Below are positions 60,264 through 64,000 of a DNA stretch of 64,000 bases, piece after piece. Every line of letters starts with the position of its first letter. Positions within the stretch are counted from its first letter, which is position 1. A program made the translations under genes and the position numbers. The DNA is from an uncultured Collinsella sp. (GTDB lineage Bacteria; Actinomycetota; Coriobacteriia; Coriobacteriales; Coriobacteriaceae), in assembly GCA_902497065.1 (NCBI GenBank), contig CABVDH010000009.1, forward strand, positions 10,944-74,943. Reading direction: 5' to 3'. A model generated the notes under the pieces. It was not told where the DNA came from. It did no database searches and saw only the letters and a program-made list of their open reading frames with translations.

Positions 60264-62504
60264 CTACTTCCTGAATCGTGCACCCTGGCGTTTTCTGCCC
60301 GAAGCAAAGGTAGAGCCCTTGCGAGCCTGCGAACGCAAACGCTCGATCGTTTCGTCCTCAGATGCGCCCTCAAGCATCGCCCGAATCTGAACGACGGCAT
60401 CGCGCAGACGTGCCGCCTCCTCAAAGTCCATGGCGGCGGAAGCGTTACGCATGTCTTCCTCCATGGTTTCGACGATCCGCACGAGCTCGTCATGCGGTAG
60501 CCCTTCCAGCTGCTCGGCAAGCGTTTGCTCGGGTGCCACCGTCTCCGGCGCGGCGCCCTCGCCGTTTTCATCGGGCGTATAGAACGCACCATGGCCCAGA
60601 GAGTCGCCCTTCGAGCGTCCCTTCGAGCCCACAGTCTTTTCGGCCTCGGCAATAAAACTCGAAATGTCGTTAATGGCCTTGCGGACCGTCTTGGGCACAA
60701 TGCCATGCTCTTCGTTATATGCCATCTGAATCTCACGACGGCGCTGCGTCTCCTCGATGGCTTCTTTCATCGAATCGGTCACAACGTCTGCATACATGAT
60801 GACCTCGCCGTCGGCATTGCGGGCCGCACGGCCAATCGTCTGAATCAGCGAACGGCGGTTGCGCAAGAAGCCTTCCTTGTCGGCGTCGAGAATTGCCACC
60901 AGCGAGACCTCGGGAAGGTCTAGACCCTCGCGAAGCAGGTTAATGCCAACGAGAACATCGATCTTTCCCTCGCGCAGCGTTCGCAGGATCTCGACACGGT
61001 CCATCGTCGCTGTATCGGAGTGCATGTAATTGACCTTAATGCCGGCATCAAGCAGATGGTCGGTCAGGTCCTCGGCCATGCGCTTGGTGAGCGTGGTCAC
61101 CAGCACGCGCTCCTTGCGGGCAACGCGCTCGCGAATCTCGTCCTCAAGATCGTCAATCTGCCCACGAACCGGACGCACATCGATCTTGGGGTCGAGCAGG
61201 CCGGTCGGACGAATAATCTGCTCAACGTCGTTCTGGCTAACCCGCAGCTCATAGTCGCCCGGCGTGGCCGAAACGTAGATGAACTGGGGAATCCTCGCCT
61301 CAAACTCATCGAAGCGGAGCGGGCGGTTATCGAGTGCCGAAGGCAGACGAAAACCATGCTCCACCAGCGTCACCTTACGCGAGCGGTCGCCTTCGTGCAT
61401 GCCGCGGATCTGCGGCACCGTTACATGACTCTCGTCGATGATACAGAGCATGTCCTTAGGAAAGTAATCGATCAGGGTAAACGGCGGCTCGCCCGGTTTT
61501 CGACCGTCCAGATGACGCGAGTAGTTCTCGATGCCGTTACAAAAACCCATGGTCTCGAGCATCTCGAGATCATAGTCGGTGCGCTGCTGCAGACGCTGCG
61601 CCTCGAGCAGCTTATCAGTCGCCTTGAGCTCGGCCACACGCTTCTCACACTCTTCGCTGATTGATTTCAGAGCCGCTTTGACCTTAGGCTTCTCAGTCAC
61701 GTAGTGCGAGGCCGGCCACACGGGAATGGCCTCGTACTCACGAAGCATCTCGCCGGTGACCTCGTCGATCTCGGCAATCAGCTCGACCTCGTCGCCAAAG
61801 AACTCAAACCGCAACGGATGCTCGGCATAGGGCGGATACACGTCGACGACATCGCCGCGCACGCGGAAGGTGCCACGTGCCAAATCATAGTCATTGCGAT
61901 CGTACTGGATATCGATAAGCGCATGGATAAAGTCATCGCGCTCGAGCGGCACCTTCTTGTCGACGTTCGGAGCTAGGCCCGCATAGTCCTCGGGGGAGCC
62001 AATGCCATAGATACACGAGACCGATGCGACGACGATCACATCGCGTCGAGATAGCAGCGATGCCGTCGCCTGATGGCGCAGCATCTCGACCTCTTCGTTA
62101 ATCGAGGAATCCTTCTCGATATACGTATCACTCTGCGGTACATATGCCTCGGGCTGATAGTAATCGTAGTACGACACAAAATAGACCACGGCGTTGTTAG
62201 GGAAGAATTCCTTGAGCTCGCTCGCGAGCTGAGCGGCAAGCGTTTTATTGGGAGCCATGACCAGCGTCGGCTTCCCCAGGGCCTCAATAGTCTTAGCCAT
62301 CGTGAAGGTCTTGCCCGAACCAGTCACGCCCAGCAAAACCTGATAGCGATCTCCGTCCCTCACACCCTGCACAAGCGACTCAATGGCCTTAGGCTGGGAA
62401 CCGGCGGGCTCGTATGGAGACACGACCTCAAACGGCACCTCAGAGCCCTCAACGCCAAAACGTTTGAGCTCTCCTCCAACACGCTCAACTTCAAATTCCG
62501 CCAT
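60264..62504 (-). CDS. uvrB: Excinuclease ABC subunit B
   Basis: A 746-residue DNA-loading subunit of nucleotide excision repair. Helicase motifs are GVTGSGKTFTMAK (Walker A) and CIIDESHVTVPQ (motif II). The damage-probing beta-hairpin region is VSYYDYYQPEAYVPQSDTYIEKDSSINEE, and motif VI is QTIGRAARNADGEVIMYAD. The C-terminal UVR coiled coil is around HDELVRIVETMEEDMRNASA. The protein is somewhat longer than usual (about 670-700) because of inserts before the UVR motif and a basic tail. Confidence 0.97.
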   Translation of the reverse strand: MAEFEVERVGGELKRFGVEGSEVPFEVVSPYEPAGSQPKAIESLVQGVRDGDRYQVLLGVTGSGKTFTMAKTIEALGKPTLVMAPNKTLAAQLASELKEFFPNNAVVYFVSYYDYYQPEAYVPQSDTYIEKDSSINEEVEMLRHQATASLLSRRDVIVVASVSCIYGIGSPEDYAGLAPNVDKKVPLERDDFIHALIDIQYDRNDYDLARGTFRVRGDVVDVYPPYAEHPLRFEFFGDEVELIAEIDEVTGEMLREYEAIPVWPASHYVTEKPKVKAALKSISEECEKRVAELKATDKLLEAQRLQQRTDYDLEMLETMGFCNGIENYSRHLDGRKPGEPPFTLIDYFPKDMLCIIDESHVTVPQIRGMHEGDRSRKVTLVEHGFRLPSALDNRPLRFDEFEARIPQFIYVSATPGDYELRVSQNDVEQIIRPTGLLDPKIDVRPVRGQIDDLEDEIRERVARKERVLVTTLTKRMAEDLTDHLLDAGIKVNYMHSDTATMDRVEILRTLREGKIDVLVGINLLREGLDLPEVSLVAILDADKEGFLRNRRSLIQTIGRAARNADGEVIMYADVVTDSMKEAIEETQRRREIQMAYNEEHGIVPKTVRKAINDISSFIAEAEKTVGSKGRSKGDSLGHGAFYTPDENGEGAAPETVAPEQTLAEQLEGLPHDELVRIVETMEEDMRNASAAMDFEEAARLRDAVVQIRAMLEGASEDETIERLRSQARKGSTFASGRKRQGARFRK

Positions 62505-62555
62505 GGATACTCCTAACTCATATATCTGCAGTATACGCAGGCGGCAGGCATAGTC

Positions 62556-63137
62556 CTATACGAACCGATCGGGATAGAGGGTCTTGTAGCGAACCCAGGC
62601 ATTATTGACACGAATCAGATACGCCTGCGTCTCGGGAAAGGTGATTGCATTATGAAGCGACGTGCTCTGCTGCGCCCATCCGTCGACATTGCCCATACCG
62701 GCGTTATAGGCGGCAATGGCACTGTCAGTCGACCCGTTAAAATACGTTAGAAGATACGAAAGATACGCACAACCAAACTCGATGTTCGTAGCGGGATCGT
62801 TAAGGTCGCCGGCTGAATACTCGCTGCCATCGACAAGACCCTTGGCAATCATATCCTGGGCAGTCTCGGGCATCAGCTGCATCAATCCCCGTGCGCCTTG
62901 ATTCGACTCAGCCTCGGGATCCCAATTCGATTCCGACTTTATGACAGCACATACCAGATACGGATCAAGATTGTGCGAAATGCTCGATTGCTTTACGTAC
63001 GCCTCATAGTCAATTGGATACAAAGGCTTAAAGAAGGCGGCAGGGGCATACGAGTAGACGAGCGAAATAAGGCCGAAGACGAACACGACGGCAAGTGGCG
63101 CCACGCGATACCACGTAAAGAAACGTGTCTTAGGCAT
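62556..63137 (-). CDS. Lytic transglycosylase, SLT domain, membrane anchored
   Basis: A 193-residue peptidoglycan-cleaving enzyme. The N-terminal helix (VAPLAVVFVFGLISLVYSYA) anchors it outside the membrane. The SLT fold has the catalytic Glu in VIKSESNWDPEAESNQGARGL, followed by MQLMPETA and AAYNAGMGNVDGW. I chose ATG 63137, which has AAGGA eight bases upstream and overlaps the coaE stop; ATG 63146 is adjacent to the site and less likely. It may help remodel the wall. Confidence 0.92.
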   Translation of the reverse strand: MPKTRFFTWYRVAPLAVVFVFGLISLVYSYAPAAFFKPLYPIDYEAYVKQSSISHNLDPYLVCAVIKSESNWDPEAESNQGARGLMQLMPETAQDMIAKGLVDGSEYSAGDLNDPATNIEFGCAYLSYLLTYFNGSTDSAIAAYNAGMGNVDGWAQQSTSLHNAITFPETQAYLIRVNNAWVRYKTLYPDRFV

Positions 63138-63771
63138 CGGCCTCATCCTTATCCACTACATCCCCGAAGCCATGGCGCGCAAGCCATGCGTCCAGTTGTT
63201 CAAAGAGCGAGTTATCGCCTGCCGCATTATCGATTACCGTCGTAGCGAGATTGCAAAGCGAAGCCTCATCAGGTTGGCATGCAGAGCGCGCATCAAAATC
63301 AGAAGACTCCATACCACGATGAATGGCACGCTCGCGACGAACTGCTAAAGGAGCGCTGATAACCAGAATTTCATCAGCCAGGCCAAAAGCATCCTCAAAA
63401 CCAGTCGGGGCAGAAACCTCGACAACCGCAAAGGGGTAACGGGGGGACGAAACCGTGCAGCAAACCGGATCAAGAATCCTCAGTGACAGCTGCTCGATGA
63501 GAACCGGGTGAACGATGCCATTGAGCCGCGCAACTGTATCAGGAGAGGCGAAAGCTCGAGCAGCGAGGACATTGCGGCGAATGCCGCCCTCCCCGTCCAG
63601 AATGTCCCAACCGAATTCTTCCGCGAGGGCATTGACGATATCGGAGCCTGGCACATACAGCGATTTGGCAAGCTCATCCAAATCGATAAGCATGGCGCCA
63701 TGAGATTCGAGATAGCGGCAGGCAGTCGACTTACCCGAAGCAATATTGCCTAAGACAAAAACGGTAAACAT
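63130..63771 (-). CDS. coaE: Dephospho-CoA kinase
   Basis: Last step of coenzyme A synthesis. The 213-residue P-loop kinase has Walker A VFVLGNIASGKSTACRYL, the DLDELAKSLYVPGSD substrate region, and the family signature RLNGIVHPVLIEQ. I chose ATG 63771 after GGGAGG; the frame remains open upstream but runs through a terminator and has no start signal. It overlaps the transglycosylase gene. The C-terminal third has an acidic tail. Confidence 0.93.
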   Translation of the reverse strand: MFTVFVLGNIASGKSTACRYLESHGAMLIDLDELAKSLYVPGSDIVNALAEEFGWDILDGEGGIRRNVLAARAFASPDTVARLNGIVHPVLIEQLSLRILDPVCCTVSSPRYPFAVVEVSAPTGFEDAFGLADEILVISAPLAVRRERAIHRGMESSDFDARSACQPDEASLCNLATTVIDNAAGDNSLFEQLDAWLARHGFGDVVDKDEADA

Positions 63772-63903
63772 CAAGTCCTCCCTAACGCCAATGGGAGTTA
63801 TTATCGCGCAAATACAAAAGAAGGACTCAAAATACAGCCAAACAGTAAGACAAGTTAAACGAAGGCGAGTTCGTGTATTACAACCCTCTATTAAACGCAA
63901 AAA

Positions 63904-63928
63904 GGGGGAGGCCGCGAGGCCTCCCCCC
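63904..63928 (-). terminator. Terminator of a gene lying beyond the right edge
   Basis: GGGGGAGGCC (63904-63913) pairs with GGCCTCCCCC (63918-63927), loop GCGA, with TTTTTGCG following on the minus strand. Stops in two frames lie at 63933-63935 and 63968-63970, so the upstream gene (an rpsA homologue would be the common neighbour) ends close to the right edge. Too little is visible to name it. Confidence 0.8.
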
Positions 63929-64000
63929 TTCTTCAGTCCGTTGCGACGGCTCGGTGCCGTCCACCGGTCAGCGGCGCCCTGGCCTCCCACGGGCTGGCCC

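Noticed and set aside
63929..64000. A partial gene at the right edge
   Set aside because: About 70 bp remain and stops occur in two minus-strand frames. Neither can be tied to a protein family, so only the terminator is reported.

Overview
The window reads as a chromosomal segment of a gut anaerobic actinobacterium of the class Coriobacteriia, most likely Collinsella or a close relative. This is inferred from several things: high G+C coding bias; WhiA beside RapZ and the gap-pgk-tpiA-gpmI-secG run; an oxygen-independent class III ribonucleotide reductase (nrdD/nrdG); a sialic-acid utilisation operon; two peptide-type ABC importers; and SD-led genes with frequent GTG starts. No phage genes, transposases, integrases or CRISPR arrays were seen, so this is mostly core genome with a few accessory loci.

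Layout. 0-11.3 kb: the start of an exported protein leaving the window; metY with a short leader ORF and a divergent LysR regulator; rnhA, a Gfo/Idh/MocA oxidoreductase, acylphosphatase and a Fur/PerR-type regulator; a HAD phosphatase; a UreE-like plus SlyD-like pair; an M19 dipeptidase; a YgjP-type metallopeptidase; and a folate operon folE - HD-domain protein - folB. 11.3-14.9 kb: nrdD and nrdG, with a promoter overlapped by two NrdR-type boxes and very long palindromes between the genes. 15.2-21.3 kb: tRNA-Gly-Val, a GH13 glucosidase interrupted by one in-frame TGA, tRNA-Gly-Cys-Gly, a partner-switching pair (PAS-GAF-PP2C phosphatase and a fused STAS-HATPase protein) and tRNA-Leu. 21.3-28 kb: tandem long hairpins, then an oppABCDF importer on the minus strand. 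28-35.3 kb: secG, gpmI, tpiA, pgk, gap, whiA, rapZ.

35.4-45.9 kb is one minus-strand catabolic operon. It runs from a solute-binding lipoprotein and three further transporter genes (one a permease-ATPase fusion), through a CE7 esterase and a CE7 paralogue lacking the catalytic serine, to nanA, nanK and nanE. The transporter would import sialic acid, the esterase would remove O-acetyl groups, and NanA/NanK/NanE would give GlcNAc-6-phosphate. A promoter with a palindromic operator precedes it. 46.1-64 kb: the three UvrABC excision-repair genes are spread through a block with murJ (with an unusual repeat-bearing N-terminus), ybaK, an LTA-synthase-type membrane enzyme, an Mrp ATPase, two flavoproteins, a lytic transglycosylase and coaE.

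The most unusual signals are outside the genes. (1) Long imperfect palindromes of about 85-200 bp lie just after or between genes, two of them (17.4 kb and 37.2 kb) recognisably homologous. (2) A shared 16-17 bp palindrome of the form ACTTTTTTCAAAAAAGT sits directly upstream of the -35 box of three tRNA promoters. Protein-level oddities worth follow-up are the pseudo-esterase, the orphan UreE/SlyD pair, the HD protein in the folate operon, the MurJ N-terminal repeats and the nonsense-interrupted GH13 gene.
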